DNA of 64,000 nucleotides. Origin: Megaleporinus macrocephalus. Lineage: Eukaryota; Chordata; Actinopteri; Characiformes; Anostomidae. A program made the position numbers and the translations under genes. Positions 37,101-49,546 of this stretch are shown piece after piece. The notes below the pieces were generated by a model that saw nothing but the letters and a program-made list of their open reading frames with translations, ran no database searches and was not told the DNA's origin. The DNA lies in assembly GCA_021613375.1 (NCBI GenBank), contig CM038706.1, forward strand, positions 18,977,366-19,041,365. The letters run 5' to 3'. The first letter of the stretch is position 1. Every line of letters begins with the position of its first letter.

Positions 37101-37462
37101 ACTTTCAATGTGTGTATCAGCTTTTTTGGCATGGCTGTTTAAAAAAATGCAATAGTTTCAAAGGACTGAAACTCAAAGGTGATAACAAAAGATGATAATG
37201 ACACAGAACAAAATAAATATGAGCGTTTTCCAGCTATAAAATATTAAATCAAAGACATTTTTGAGTATAAATGTTCACAGCAGTGGTTATTAGGTGGTGT
37301 AAGGGCTTTAATCTACTCACTCAGTAGGCTACATTTTTTTCAGCAATATTACTGAGGTTATTAAAAGGTGAACGTAGTCTATGGTACGTGTCCAGTTAGA
37401 TAATATTTTATCATTATGAGATTTTGGTAAGAGTATTATAAGATTATTCAATATTATCTAAA
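34109..37462. other. Unassigned AT-rich DNA
   Basis: Contains a strong-looking polypyrimidine-AG at about 35450-35477 on the plus strand without a coding exon behind it. No transposon ends identified. Confidence 0.4.
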
Positions 37463-37645
37463 GCAGGGGTCGGGGGTGGGGTGGGGGGACTGTGCTGGAG
37501 AGCCTCATTTCTGCACAGCTGGTAATTTTCCTGCTTAAGCACATCTGATTCAAGTCAACAGTTAATTATCAGGCTTAATACGTGTGAAAGAGCAAAGAAA
37601 ACCCCAAACAGTGCTAAAAATCTGGCCCTCAGTTTCCCACCCCTG
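37463..37645. mobile_element. hAT-like MITE with G-rich end
   Basis: Starts 'gcaggggtcgggggtgggg' and ends 'cagtttcccacccctg'. Inside are 'cacatctgattca' and 'ctgcacag', the motif set of the fish hAT-like MITE family seen at 24949 and 37945. The left end has expanded into four G runs. Confidence 0.6.
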
Positions 37646-37944
37646 GCATAGCAAAGTTATCTTATTCTGTTGGCAGATTGCGTGTTTTAGGAAACAATGC
37701 TTGAAACCAGGGAAATTATGTAGCAATTGAAAAAATGAAATTAGAGACATTTAGAGAAAATTGCTCAAAACAAGCAGTATTCTCTGTGGAAATAAAAGAA
37801 GAATGCATTACTGAAAAACAAGTTGCCCACAGAAATATCAGTTATTCAAATAGTTTAAATAATCGTATCATATTATCTTCTAATAACTGAGAAACAATAA
37901 GCAACATTGGCTGTCTTGACTAGATATAAGATTATTTCATTCAC

Positions 37945-38126
37945 CAAGGTATTCCCAACCCTGATACTGGTGGACATTTGTGTTTTCCTGCCAAAGCACA
38001 CCCGCTTTAACTCAAGAAAGTGTTTGTTAATTGGTGGATCCATTGGATCAGGTGTGTTGAGAGCAGGGTCAACACTAAAATATGCAGAGCACAGGATCCT
38101 CTAGCAATAGGATTGTGAATCAGTGG
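37945..38126. mobile_element. hAT-like MITE, diverged
   Basis: Left arm 'ttcccaaccctgatactgg', centre with 'gttaattggtgg', right arm 'ggatcaggtgtgttgagagc' and 'aaaatatgcagagcac', matching the family consensus layout. The right terminus is eroded (about 'cagtgg'). Confidence 0.6.
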
Positions 38127-40428
38127 TTTAAGACAATGCATGAACCACTTATCTACTCCCATTTCTACTCTTAGAGTTCATATACAGCTAGAATCAAGAA
38201 TGTCAGTAGATGTTTAATTGAAAGATTCTATAAATCCACACCTGTGTTCTGCCTCAGTACACACCCACTATCTACACTAGTAGCCTTATGGTCGGTCAGA
38301 AAAACTCAATACAAATTCAATGCAACACAGTAAACCAAAATCTATAAAACAGTCAAAGGTGGGACCTTTGTTTTTTTTAAAATAAAATTTCCTTAATAAA
38401 CTTTAACGTGACTGGGAAGGGGGTGATTTCTTAAAAGAACAGAGCGTTTTAAACACAAAGCTTCTATGTAGTCCGTTCACCTACTCAGCCCGCTGACAGC
38501 TTGTTGACATCATTATAGTACCCACCAATCAATCAATCACCTTGTTGCTGCCTGGCAGGCAACACTTAACTAATTATGAGAGATTAAGTCCCACCAGCCT
38601 GCTGAGTTGCATGTTCAAGCCTGAAGCAACACAAAGCACCACTGTGTGTGGGTCTGTACAATAGCTAATTACCAAACACGACAGCACCAGTTTACCTCTT
38701 AGAACCCAACGTTTCTGCTTTCCAGACACGGAGAAAGCTTATATAGGTAAAGGGCTTTTCAATAACAAAACAACACCTAATCCCACATAAGCAATTTAGA
38801 TTACACTAAGCATTAAACCACCACAAAGAACCCGCTGCGAGAAAGATGAAATATTTCATCAGCGCATCGTCTCATCTACGCCAAAGTTTTCCCACTGCTA
38901 AACAACTCGTAACCGCCAATTAATGAAATATCTCATGATCTAGCCAAGGTCGAAAGCAGTAATAGCTCTTTGATGATGATACCTTGACAGCTGAAGGAGT
39001 AGCCGCAAGTCAAGCGTTTAAAGAGATCCTTGCGTGCCTAAAGAGAATAGGCAATGCGAAAAGAAAATAGGAGTACAGCCACACGTGTATACCTTAGCTT
39101 ACATAAGTCTTTCGCATTTATTTGCTGAAAACTGAAAACGAATGTTGTAAAACATTAATGAGGTCATATAGAGAGAACATGGTAAAAGGAAATAGCCAGT
39201 GCACCATATGGGTGCTGTATAGTAATGGCCATCTTCCTTTTGACCTCTCCTTTAAGGAACGACCCCAGGCCCATAAGGCTTCATCAGAGATTTATGGGTC
39301 ACGGTACTCATGTAACGGGGACGAGATCTGAACTCACGTTTATGTGGGTGCTGCTGCTTGAAAAATGTATGAATAGCCAGTGCACGGGGAGGAGCAAGGT
39401 GCTTATCTTTGCCCTAGGAAGCGTATGAGCGTTGGTAATGGAGCTAAACTAAAAGCAGTGAAAACAAAGAAAAAAAGGTTCTAATAACTTTAGCTAAGTT
39501 ATGACCGAGGACTGGATGATCGATCCTGAATTCTTTACTCTTTATATTTTTTAATGAAAACTCAAGGGGGCTTCAGGGTTACTGCTCTGTATACTTAACA
39601 TGTTCGATTTAACTCATTAGACAATTAACAAGACTTTCATGAGAACGCTGTATTAAGAGCAGCGGAAGTCCCGAAATTGTGATCCGCAAGGAGTAGAGTT
39701 TGACAACGCTGCTGGAGCATAACAAAAAAAAATCAATGCGCAAGAAAGCCAAGTATAATGAGAAGCTTAACAGGAACAATAACATAGGCTCTACGAGTCT
39801 ATTTTAATTATGTGTCTGAAAAACTGGATTCACCAAATGGCAGGGTGGAAAGCAAGAAACAGCAAATAATTTTCTCCAGACAGTTCGCCGAGAGAATAGC
39901 GTGTTAGTCTATTGGTTTTTTAGGAGCTGTGGATCAGAGAGTCTTAAAAGTAATGCTCGCTCTCATCTGTAGCCCTCTATACCTAGCATGATCTCGCCCA
40001 GTCGTTTTTCTGCTCTTTCTTAGATTTTTCTCTCTTTTTAAAGCATGAGTTTGTTATAGAAGGTAAATATATATAAAGGTGAAAAGAATGTTAGTGTCAT
40101 ACCGGGCCATACGGTCCATAAATAAAAAATAAGCTGCAAAAACAACTTGTTCTAATTTGATGACTTTATTCTTTAAAGTTGTGTAGAAAAAAAAACACCG
40201 ATGATTATTGATTCACAAATTACTCTGTGTCTTATTCATGAAAGCTTTATATGAAGCAAGCACAAATTTAAACATTTGAAATCTTGAATCGGCTTCAGCG
40301 TGTAAAATTAGTTGCCAGGTACCAGATACCAGATACCTCATTTACATGTCATTTACATGAAGGACACCCTAAATCACCTAGATGTTCTGATAAGGTGTGT
40401 ATGAAAGTATTCAGCAGTTCATGAGCTA
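38127..40428. other. Unique stretch, possible conserved noncoding DNA at 38.8-39.9 kb
   Basis: No repeats recognised. Between about 38820 and 39900 the sequence is repeat-poor, includes CG dinucleotides and ATTA-core motifs ('ccgccaattaatgaaatat'). No coding exon recognised. Confidence 0.3.
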
Positions 40429-40464
40429 ATGACTAGTAGGCGGAGTATGACTAGTAGGCGGAGT
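40429..40464 (+). repeat. 18 bp perfect tandem duplication
   Basis: 'atgactagtaggcggagt' twice, head to tail. Confidence 0.97.
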
Positions 40465-42984
40465 GTGAGGTCAAGCAGTGTGCGCACTGCTGCCCCTAAT
40501 GACCAAACTTATGTTATTTTTTGACTTTTTTTTCTTTTAATTTAGGTGACCACTTAAAACTAAATATGAAATAAATAAAATGTCTTTGATTTTTTTTAGA
40601 ATATTTTTTTAGAATAGAAATTAAACATATTTAAATACTGTATTGCTGCAATGTATGCAAAGGCTTCTGCACCATTTTTATTTTTTGGGGTGGAATCGTT
40701 GCAGAAGTTGTTTATACTGATATGCATGTCAAATATGTACATCAGAACTTGACTCTCATGTAAGCAAACATTAGCGTTAATGTTGTTTTCTGTCCTACTT
40801 GATATTAAGTGTATCTCATAAATGTGTAGTAGCACATGAACAACACATGCTACATGTGCCAGAACAATGTAACTAGCGATTTAGCTACAGATTACTGTAG
40901 CACAGCTTATGTAATTACAAATGTATCACTTAGGTTTTTTTGTCTCATGTAATTACATAATAGTATCTTGACAGCACATTCTCTATACTTTCTTTTCGGA
41001 AAGTGGTCAGCTGCTGTTGTGTCAGTGTTGTTATATTAAAGGTAAAGGTTTGCAATTGAACATTGTGTAATTACATGACAGAGAATATGGTGTTACTACT
41101 AAAATATGCTTAAATAATGACATGAAATGAATACACATATGTAATTAAGATTGTACTATTTTAATCCATTTGTAACAGTAACTACATCACTAGTACATGT
41201 TACATAATTGCTGCATATGTAACTACACACAATTACTAGATCCTCTTAATATGAAGACCTTGCTTCTATTTTTATTTGATTATTGGCATTGTAATCAGAT
41301 TGATAATGGTTGGGTTTACTGAAATCAAGCTTCTTTGACATTAATATATGATGCTTAAATTTACATATAAATGTACAGATACACCAAAGATGAAAGTGAC
41401 GAATAATAAAACTGTTGGGAAAATTTGTATGCATTCATTTTGTAAAGTTAGATTTGGCCGTACGCAACTCTGATGAATAAGAGGCACTTTGTTGGTCATG
41501 TGACAGAAACTTAAACATTTACACATCCATTATTTTCTTCACGTGACCACTGTGTTTCTAGATTATGGCTTAATTACTGTATATGGCTAGTGAACATAAG
41601 CATCAGTAATCTTCGTTTTAACGAAGTCATTGTTTTTTGTCACAGTTATTGTTTTGTCCCATTAAATATCTCATTATTTAACAACATGCATAATAAAAGT
41701 GTCAGTACAGTCAGGTGGAGATGAAATTATGGTAAGAACAGAAATACTACACACAAAAATAGAACAGAGCTTCAGCAAACACTGGAGTCCTTGAAGAGTC
41801 CAGTTGTAAGAGTTGAAATCTTCGCCCATAAAATGCAACTGTTTCAACATCATATTCTTTTAATAACTGGATTCTGTCCTCACCAGCCTGAGCAAGTAGC
41901 AAAAGCTGATAAGCTGAGAATGTTACTTTCATGTCGGTTACAAGTTAAACTAGAGCTGACATAAAAATTCCATGTGAGAGTTTTCCACCGGTGGTCCACT
42001 CTTGACCCACCCAGATTATTGTCCTGTATACAAGATCTAACTAGTTAACTAGTAATCTCTTCAAATGTCTCTTAGTGAATAGCTTAAGTTTTAGAAAATA
42101 AACTAAAACAAATATTACAAATACTGTGAGAAAAAATAGGTTTAGTTTAAAATGTTATTGCTGACACTAAATTGATCTACTAAATGATTTCATAGGATAA
42201 GGAAAGTAGAAATAAATGAAGAATACGTACATTGGACATTGGCATTTTAAGCAATGGCATGTTAAGCAATACACCAATGGACCACCAGCTTTGCCATTAG
42301 TGTTCTAACTGTGTTTCACTGTCATTTGGCTGTCTGGGGAGCTACAATGGTAAAAATATAAGGAGTATTATTGTAGGTTTAAAGAACAGATTTCAACATC
42401 AGACATTAGTATGTAAAAGCTTTGTGGTTTTCTGTCTGTATCTAAGTCTCAGAGTAAACACAATTAAAAAATAACATTACTTTATTACTTTTTGCTTGTT
42501 TATGATTCGCTGGAAGTTCGCTGTCCACAAGTCACTCAAAGCATCATGGGTTACAGCAATAAGTTGGATGTCTACAAGCTTAAAAATAAAGCTGCCATAA
42601 AGTGTTTTGAAAAAATTTGGGACAACTGGAGGTGCCTATTCAGTTCAACACGCTCCAGCCAAAAAGAAAAGGAGAAGCCCCAGAAGCTTGGCATCAGTGT
42701 TGGATCGTGGCGTATAACTCTCTTGGCAGTCCATCACTGGGCATGCAGAGGGCAGTAACAGTAAACAAATTTTGTTTGCTTCCTAATGGAAATCTTATAG
42801 GGAGTGTTCAAGCGGCTCTCAGATCCTCTGAAGCGCTCAGTGTATTTATCAGCACGCCAATACAAGCCCGGTGTGCGAGTGAAATAACTGCATTAGCAAA
42901 CCAGGCTTGAAGCTTTTCTTGACTTGTAAATGTGCTTTGTAAAGTGATCACTATACAGCCTTTGTCAGACAGGAACAAATGTGT

Positions 42985-43015
<31 letters not shown>

Positions 43016-43565
43016 CAGAAGAAATGTACTGTTCTGCTCTTTCCCCGTGGTGTGTTTGACATATCCTCAGCATGCATTTTTCTACTACTGGAAATAAAGA
43101 CCTCAGAAACAAGACTGTTGAGAATTTTAAGTGCATCTGGTAGCACCATTCAAATCTTAGTGCTTAATTAAAGCAACACGCACCACTGCATCTCTATAGG
43201 AACTGTGGGAATAGGTTCAGGACATCGGGGGAAAGGTCAAGTCTGCAGAAACATCATTTCAGCAACTCGTTTGTCTTAATTGACCCTGTGGGACCACATA
43301 AGGACTGTTAAATAAATCAGCCATGGAGGGTTAACCCTGCTTCAGATATAAATGTCTATGGAGTAACGCTGCATATTACACAGTGGACATTCAGGAAGAC
43401 AGTGGAGCAAGTGAAGCCCTTACAAAAAAATTACAAACCATTACAAAAAAATAAAAATAAAAAATACACAGCCAGATGCACATCCGAGTCAGCTTTCTCG
43501 AACAGAAAGTCTAGAAATATTTATAAATCACATTGACAAAATGAATCTGAACTTCAGTGCATGTT
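40465..43565. other. AT-rich DNA, largely unassigned
   Basis: 40850-41240 contains several copies of a 'tgtaattac' motif and may be an old AT-rich MITE. A coding-like minus-strand frame at 41747-41932 (see findings) lacks a clear gene context. A GA run lies at about 42982-43013. Confidence 0.35.
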
Positions 43566-43576
43566 ACCTCCATTAT

Positions 43577-43788
43577 CCATCCATCCATTATCTGCCCCTT
43601 TATCCCAGTGTCATTGGGCAAAGGCGGCGTACACCATGGACAGTTCGCCAGTCCATCGCATGGCCAACACACACTCACACCTATGGGCAATTTAGAGTGA
43701 CCAATCAACCTATCATGCATGTCTTTGGGACTGTGGGAGGAAACCCTGGAGGAAACCCACTTAAGCACGGGGAGAACATGCAAACTCC
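43577..43788 (-). mobile_element. 5'-truncated SINE, minus strand, with 11 bp target duplication
   Basis: Reads, on the minus strand, the 3' part of the SINE that is complete at 58431-58758: 'gtttcctcc', 'aatttagagtgaccaat' (as plus-strand text), 'ccatcgcatggcc', 'cagtgtcattgggc' and the ATGGATGG-type tail. The tRNA-like head is missing. The element is bracketed by perfect 'acctccattat' copies at 43566-43576 and 43789-43799, which marks a retrotransposition event truncated at its 5' end. Confidence 0.85.
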
Positions 43789-43799
43789 ACCTCCATTAT

Positions 43800-45364
43800 A
43801 TTTATTCAAAAGCATATTTTAATGGATACTGTCCTAATAACCTTAACCTCACTGCATTTGCACATGCGGTGACATTTTAAATAGTTTTAGCCAGTATTTG
43901 TGATGTTTGTTAAACAGGAAACATCATTCCATTCATTTTCTGCATGTTCTGCATTTTCTGTAGTCGAGATGTAAAACACATTCAGATGGTTTAAAGTAAT
44001 ATTAAAGAGAAACTTAATGGCTTAAGTTTTTTTACATTGGGCGTGATGGAAACCAGGAGTCATAATGTCTACAGGACAATTTTAGTCATTTTATTTACTT
44101 ATTATTGAAAACTGTCAGTGAAGCTGCACATAGTAATAAATCTAAAAAAAGAATAAAAACAACAACAGGACTGGCACAGCTGCATGGCCAGTGGCTCCAT
44201 AATAAGTTTTTTACCCAAAAGCTCATCTAAAAACTATCATGACATATATTTGAAGTTTCAGTGTAGTTTTTATAAATTCAAGCAATAAATTACTGTTAGT
44301 TTAAAAGGTCTTTAGGTTCCTATCATCACCGCTGTGAGCAATTCTGACTGTAAGCTTCTCTAGAACTGAGCATTTCACATCAAACACCTCTGAATAACTT
44401 TGTTTGCAAATTAACCAGTTAATTATGCAGACCTTTTTGAAAACTCTGTGGAATTCCCCTTTTAGTGGGCTCAGGGGAAATTAAGTGAGAGAATCTGGAC
44501 CCAGTTTTAAAAGTGCAGTGCAGTCTCATCTTCTCCCACTGTGTCAACAACCTGGTGTTTATGCGCTCTATCAGTGTCTTTCTGCTCACTTAACCATGAA
44601 ACATTTATAACAGGGACATCAGGAGAAAGTGAGCGGGAGTGAAGTGTAGGAGTGTGGGTGTGTGGGTGTGTGTGTATGTACGTGTGTGTGTGTGCGTGGG
44701 AGTAAGAATGCCTCATTCTCTTAAGCCATTCTGTGTTATCACAGGTAAAATCATAAAGCTTCATTTTCTGCTTTGTCATACAGAACATGTGCTTCTCACA
44801 AAAAAGGACACATTGCAATGTGGGATATCAAAACCTTTAGCTTATGGGGGGACATATAACTTTACATTTAGCAAATATTTCATGTTGAATTGTCCTTTCA
44901 TGTTGAATAAGCTGTTGCAATCTAGTCAAGATTAATTTGATATTTTTTGTTCTATAACATTTTAGTAATAAGACGTTTTGGTGTAGACAATTTATATGTT
45001 ATATTTATAACACCACAGTTTTGACATTTAGCACAGACTTTAGACTTGGGAAGGTGATGGGCTGCAGTACACGTGGCTTAATATTTTAAGACTGAAACTT
45101 CAAACCATTGCACCATTGCAAAGCGTTTTGGGATTATGGGGCCAATATTATGAAAAAACAAATCATGCAATTATCTTTTTTTATTAAAGAAAAATAAATA
45201 AATAAAGAAGAAGTGTTATGTACAAATTCTGTACAAGACTTTTCATTTTTACAACACTTCATTATTACATCAAAATCATTTATTACTACGTCTCCAGTCC
45301 ATACAATCCATGTTAAAAAAGTTTATTTTGTAAGCATTGTTTCTATGATGTCACAGAAATCAAT
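43800..45364. other. Unassigned; GT-rich patch at 44648-44700
   Basis: The GT-rich patch explains the Val/Cys- and Thr/His-rich open frames here. No exon or transposon end recognised. Confidence 0.45.
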
Positions 45365-45470
45365 TCATTTACATGTATCCACCTATTCAGGCTACTGCAG
45401 TTTAGCACCATCCGCTCATTTACATGCATCCACCTATTCAGGCTACTGCAGTTTAGCACCATCCGCTCAT
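45365..45470 (+). repeat. 51 bp tandem duplication within an old interspersed repeat
   Basis: Two head-to-tail copies starting at 45365 and 45416, differing at one position (acatgtat / acatgcat), followed by the first four bases of a third. The following text ('ctgaatcaggctcaatacag', 'agccaatcagaacagagctc') is of a type widely dispersed in fish genomes. Confidence 0.9.
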
Positions 45471-48415
45471 GGTGAGCTTTCAGCTTTGAGTGTTTTTCTG
45501 AATCAGGCTCAATACAGAACAGCCAATCAGAACAGAGCTCATTTATCCTAAAGGCACAGTAACAAAAACAAACTGTTTAATTCTAAAGGACAAACAGAGG
45601 ATGAAAAATGTTTATGCATAATGAATTGTGGCCATATTTGGTGCATGCAAATGTTCTAAGTTAAACTTGTGGTTCTCCTTCTTCTGTATCGATGCTCTGT
45701 TGATAATTTGAAGAAATCTCTGCTGAAACTGACTTTACTTGTAAATATAAGTTTAATATTCAAAGAAAGTACAGCTTCATTTCTAACATTTTACGAAGTC
45801 TAAGTCATCTTCTGAAGTCTAAGTAATCTTCCGATGTCAGAGAGAGGCTTCTGGGGCCGCGTATAAAAATCATCTGAACTTCTTAGCGTTCGGGGTCATG
45901 TTCTTATAGTGAACGCTTCACCCATAGAAACGAAACACATGCAAAATAGCGAATGAAGGAAGCTTTTATGATATAGAATCGCTAATTGAAACTAGATGCT
46001 CTGCCAAAATGTATGTCATACTCCAATAACCTTTACCTAAATATCTGCTTCACATGCACATCTATAGAAATATGTATGTGCGAAATATACTTCAAACTCA
46101 AGGAAAAAAATAAAATACAAACAAACGTAGGATATCAGATCTTTCAAAAATGGCTGAATTTCTTTCTGCTCAGAGAGAAAAGAGAGAGTTTCTTAAACAG
46201 ATTTCTTTATTTTTTGAGGAGGAAAAGCACACCTGCCATGCATGCCATAATATTCTTAATTTGATGAAACATAATAAGAAAAACAATGTTTTATTTCCTA
46301 ATATGTTACAACATTATAAAAAAGAAAATATTGTCTAAATAGTGATTTGACAGTTTTGTTTTTCAAATGATTGCTTCCCGTCTTCTCTTATATGTTTATA
46401 CATCTCTGCATGATGTCACAGCAATCTTTCTTTTGTTTTAGTGCAGCATTAATTACAAGCACATGACCGTAGATGGGGGCAATGCAATTAAATGAGGATC
46501 AATCATTAGCAGGTCCTGCAGAGTGAGATAATGTCGGAGCATGTCTGCTTAATGCCAGTGGTGTCTATTGATATTTCGTCAGATTTAGGGAGACGGTGTT
46601 TTAAAGATTTTGGCTTTGTCTGACGACTTTTGTCTCAATATGTATCCTCCCTCCCTTACTGACAGCTGCTAGCTCTGCTAACCAATACCTGTACAATGTA
46701 CAAAGAACACTATCATTGGCATCTTGGCAGATGTATGATGTCATATGAAAGCTCTTACAGGCCTTTAATCAATCATTTAGCGCGATAACACAGCCTAATC
46801 TGAAGCTAACCCATGTTTGGCACCCGGTCACAGGCTGACAGCATCCCGTCTCGCTGACAGAGGATGTAAAGCTCTAGATGCAGAACAGTAGCTATTGGCA
46901 GTGCAGGCAAAGCAGTCACACTAGGGTCAATAGGATGAGTGGCTCATCACAACCCAGTGTCACTGAGTGTCATATCAGCAGTTGTAGACTCATGTGTGGC
47001 TGCAATCATTTAGTAACACACATTAAACAAGTTTATCAGTACTTTCAAAAACCAAACCTTCAAAATCTTTTAAATGTTTTTAAAAATCATGCAAAATATT
47101 TCATTCTAATTCATTTTGGACACTTTCTGTTGGTCTGTCCTTCATGAAATTTTGATACAGTGCAAAAGGTAGCTGGTATTAAATGGAGATGTTGTTCCAA
47201 CAGCAATGTAATATTAGAGTACAGGCCCGACTGGAACACAGCAGGTGCCAGTAAACAAGCAAATCACGCTGTCACTTATTGTAGTCATTTTTCTGCAGGC
47301 ATTTCATTTCATTTATTCAGCTTTTTCCAGTGCACCTTTAACCCTTATGATCCTAGTTATGCCACTGTCTGGACACTGACTCAATTCACATGGTAATTGC
47401 AGAGTGAATGAGCCTCCGTTACTGTCCTGCCCAGCAAATATCTTATTATATTCCCGAAAGACATAATATTAAAATTCCCACATCACACCATGGATAAAAA
47501 TCCAACTCGTTTGCTTCCTATACAAGTTCATGAATTTGTGAATTCTCGTATCCATCTCCTATCCCTTAAGCTCCAGCTTTCATTTCAATGGATTGGGTAC
47601 TTACTGTATGCTAATGTGGTACCAGTTCCTACTCCAATTCCGAGCAGAGAAAGAAGGAAGCCTCACGGAGATCTTTGGGCACTCTGCAAACTTCAGAGTG
47701 GCTACATTGTGGGTGCTAGTACAAAAAAACAAGTGAAAGTAATCAGGATTAGAGGCTGAGAGGTTCTGTTAGAGCTTTCTGTAGAAAATAATTCAGCAGT
47801 AGGAAAAAGAAGGAAAGAACTGAAAAGCTTGAAGAGTTTGCTATTGTTGTTTATAAAACATGATCTCACTGTGACCCTCGCAGTCCTTTTTTCTAAAATG
47901 CTTTTTTTTTGTTTGTTTTGCAGCAGGATTAAAGCAGAATACACAGTCACGTTTAGTCGAGTTTGAACAATTCAATCTGGACGGCTAAGACTTCTGTAAG
48001 ACTTGCTTGGAAACTTGTCACTCATGTCACTAGAGATGCTCATCTGATTTTCTCAAATGGAACTCATTTTAAAGTCACATTTAATCTTTTAAGAGATTCA
48101 GAATGAAGGGACTTCTAGTTCCATCTGTCTGTCAATCACATTTTAACAGTCGGTGGACAGAATATTCAGCCACTTATAATACAAAAGTTATGTTCAAAGA
48201 GATTTTAAGAATAGTCCTTTCTCAAAAACATCAAACTTTAGAGAAAATACACCAACAAACAAACTTAAGAAAACCAGAACACCAACAACTGTTACATTAC
48301 ATTTTCCTTTACAACAACACAGAGAAAACAAAAATACACCAAGAAACAAATTTAAGAAAACAAGTGCACCAAAAATTTTAAAGGACATTACACCTTCAAA
48401 CAAATTTTAAAGAAC
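45471..48415. other. Mostly unassigned unique DNA
   Basis: 46400-46900 is repeat-poor and could be conserved noncoding sequence. 48240-48370 holds two diverged copies, roughly 100 bp apart, of an 'acaccaacaaacaaacttaa'-type segment. Confidence 0.35.
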
Positions 48416-49289
48416 TACACAACATCACCAAAAGTATTCACTCGCTATCCAAATCATTAAATTTAGGTGTTCCAATCACTTCCATGGCCACAAGTGTATA
48501 AAACCAAGCAACTAGGAATGCAGACTGCTTCTACACACATTAGTGAAAGAATGGATCGCTCTCAGGAGCTCAGTGAACTCCAGCGTGGTGCTGTTATAGG
48601 ACGCTACCTGTGCAACAGGTCTCATCATGAAAGTTCCTTACTACTTAATATTCCACAGTCAACTATCAGTTGTATTATAACAAAGAGGAAATGAATGGGA
48701 GCAACAGCCACAAAGTAAAATGACAGAGCAGGGTCAATGGATGCTAAGATGCAGAGTGCACAGAGGTCACCAACTTCATGTGGCCTTCAGAGAACAGGGC
48801 ATAGAGAGCTTCATGGAATAGGCTTCCATGGCCGAGCAGCTGCATCTAAGCCTTACATCACCAAGCTCAAAGCACCAGATGCAGTGGTGTAAAGCACGCC
48901 ACCACTGGACTCTAGAGCAGTAAAAACATGTTCCCTCTGTGCACCAGTGCACAAAGCAAGGTCCTATAGAGACAGGAATGAGCCAGTTTGTGAAAGAACC
49001 TCCTGACCTCAACCTGATAAAACACTTTTGAGATTAATTAGAGCGGAGACTTTGAGCCAGGCCTTCTCGTCCAACATCAGTGTCTGACCTCACAAATGCA
49101 CTTCTGGAAGAACGGTCAAAAATTCCCATAAACACACTCCTAAACCATGTGGAAATCCTTCCCACAAGAGTTACGGCTGCAAAGGGTGCGCAGACATCAT
49201 ATTGAACCCTATGGATTAAGAATGGGATGTCACCCAAGTTCATATGTGTGTGATGGCAGACGAGCAAATACTTTTAACAATATAGTGTA
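48416..49289 (+). mobile_element. Internally deleted Tc1-like element
   Basis: Ends are inverted repeats ('accaaaagtattcactcg' on the left, 'cgagcaaatacttttaac' on the right) with TA at 48416-48417 and 49288-49289. The transposase starts at 48550 with MDRSQELSELQRGAVIG and NIPQSTISCII, the helix-turn-helix region, but stops at 48692. After about 48934 the sequence jumps from the block just before the first catalytic Asp (ccactggactctagagcag) to one well after it (caccagtgcacaaagcaagg); in intact relatives several hundred bases lie between. The catalytic core is therefore gone and the copy is a deletion derivative. Confidence 0.9.
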
Positions 49290-49423
49290 TAACACCACCA
49301 GACTTTATAAAACATAACACTTTTCATTTAGCATTAATTAAAAGAATAGACAAACTCGATGTGCTTATACCACAAACAATGATAATATTTCATGTCTTTA
49401 TTGCACACATCCATTAAACATTC

Positions 49424-49544
49424 ACAGTGCTGGTGGAAAAAGTAAGTGAACCCTTGGATTTATATATAATATTTAATTATTAAGACCAGTTAATGCAGAA
49501 AACCAGGAAATTTCAAAGGGTTCACATACTTTTTCTTGCTACTG
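49424..49544. mobile_element. 121 bp MITE with TA target
   Basis: Left end 'aaaaagtaagtgaaccctt' and right end 'aagggttcacatacttttt' form near-perfect inverted repeats; TA follows the right end at 49545-49546. The interior is only about 50 bp, so it folds into a hairpin. Likely Tc1/mariner-mobilised. Confidence 0.8.
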
Positions 49545-49546
49545 TA

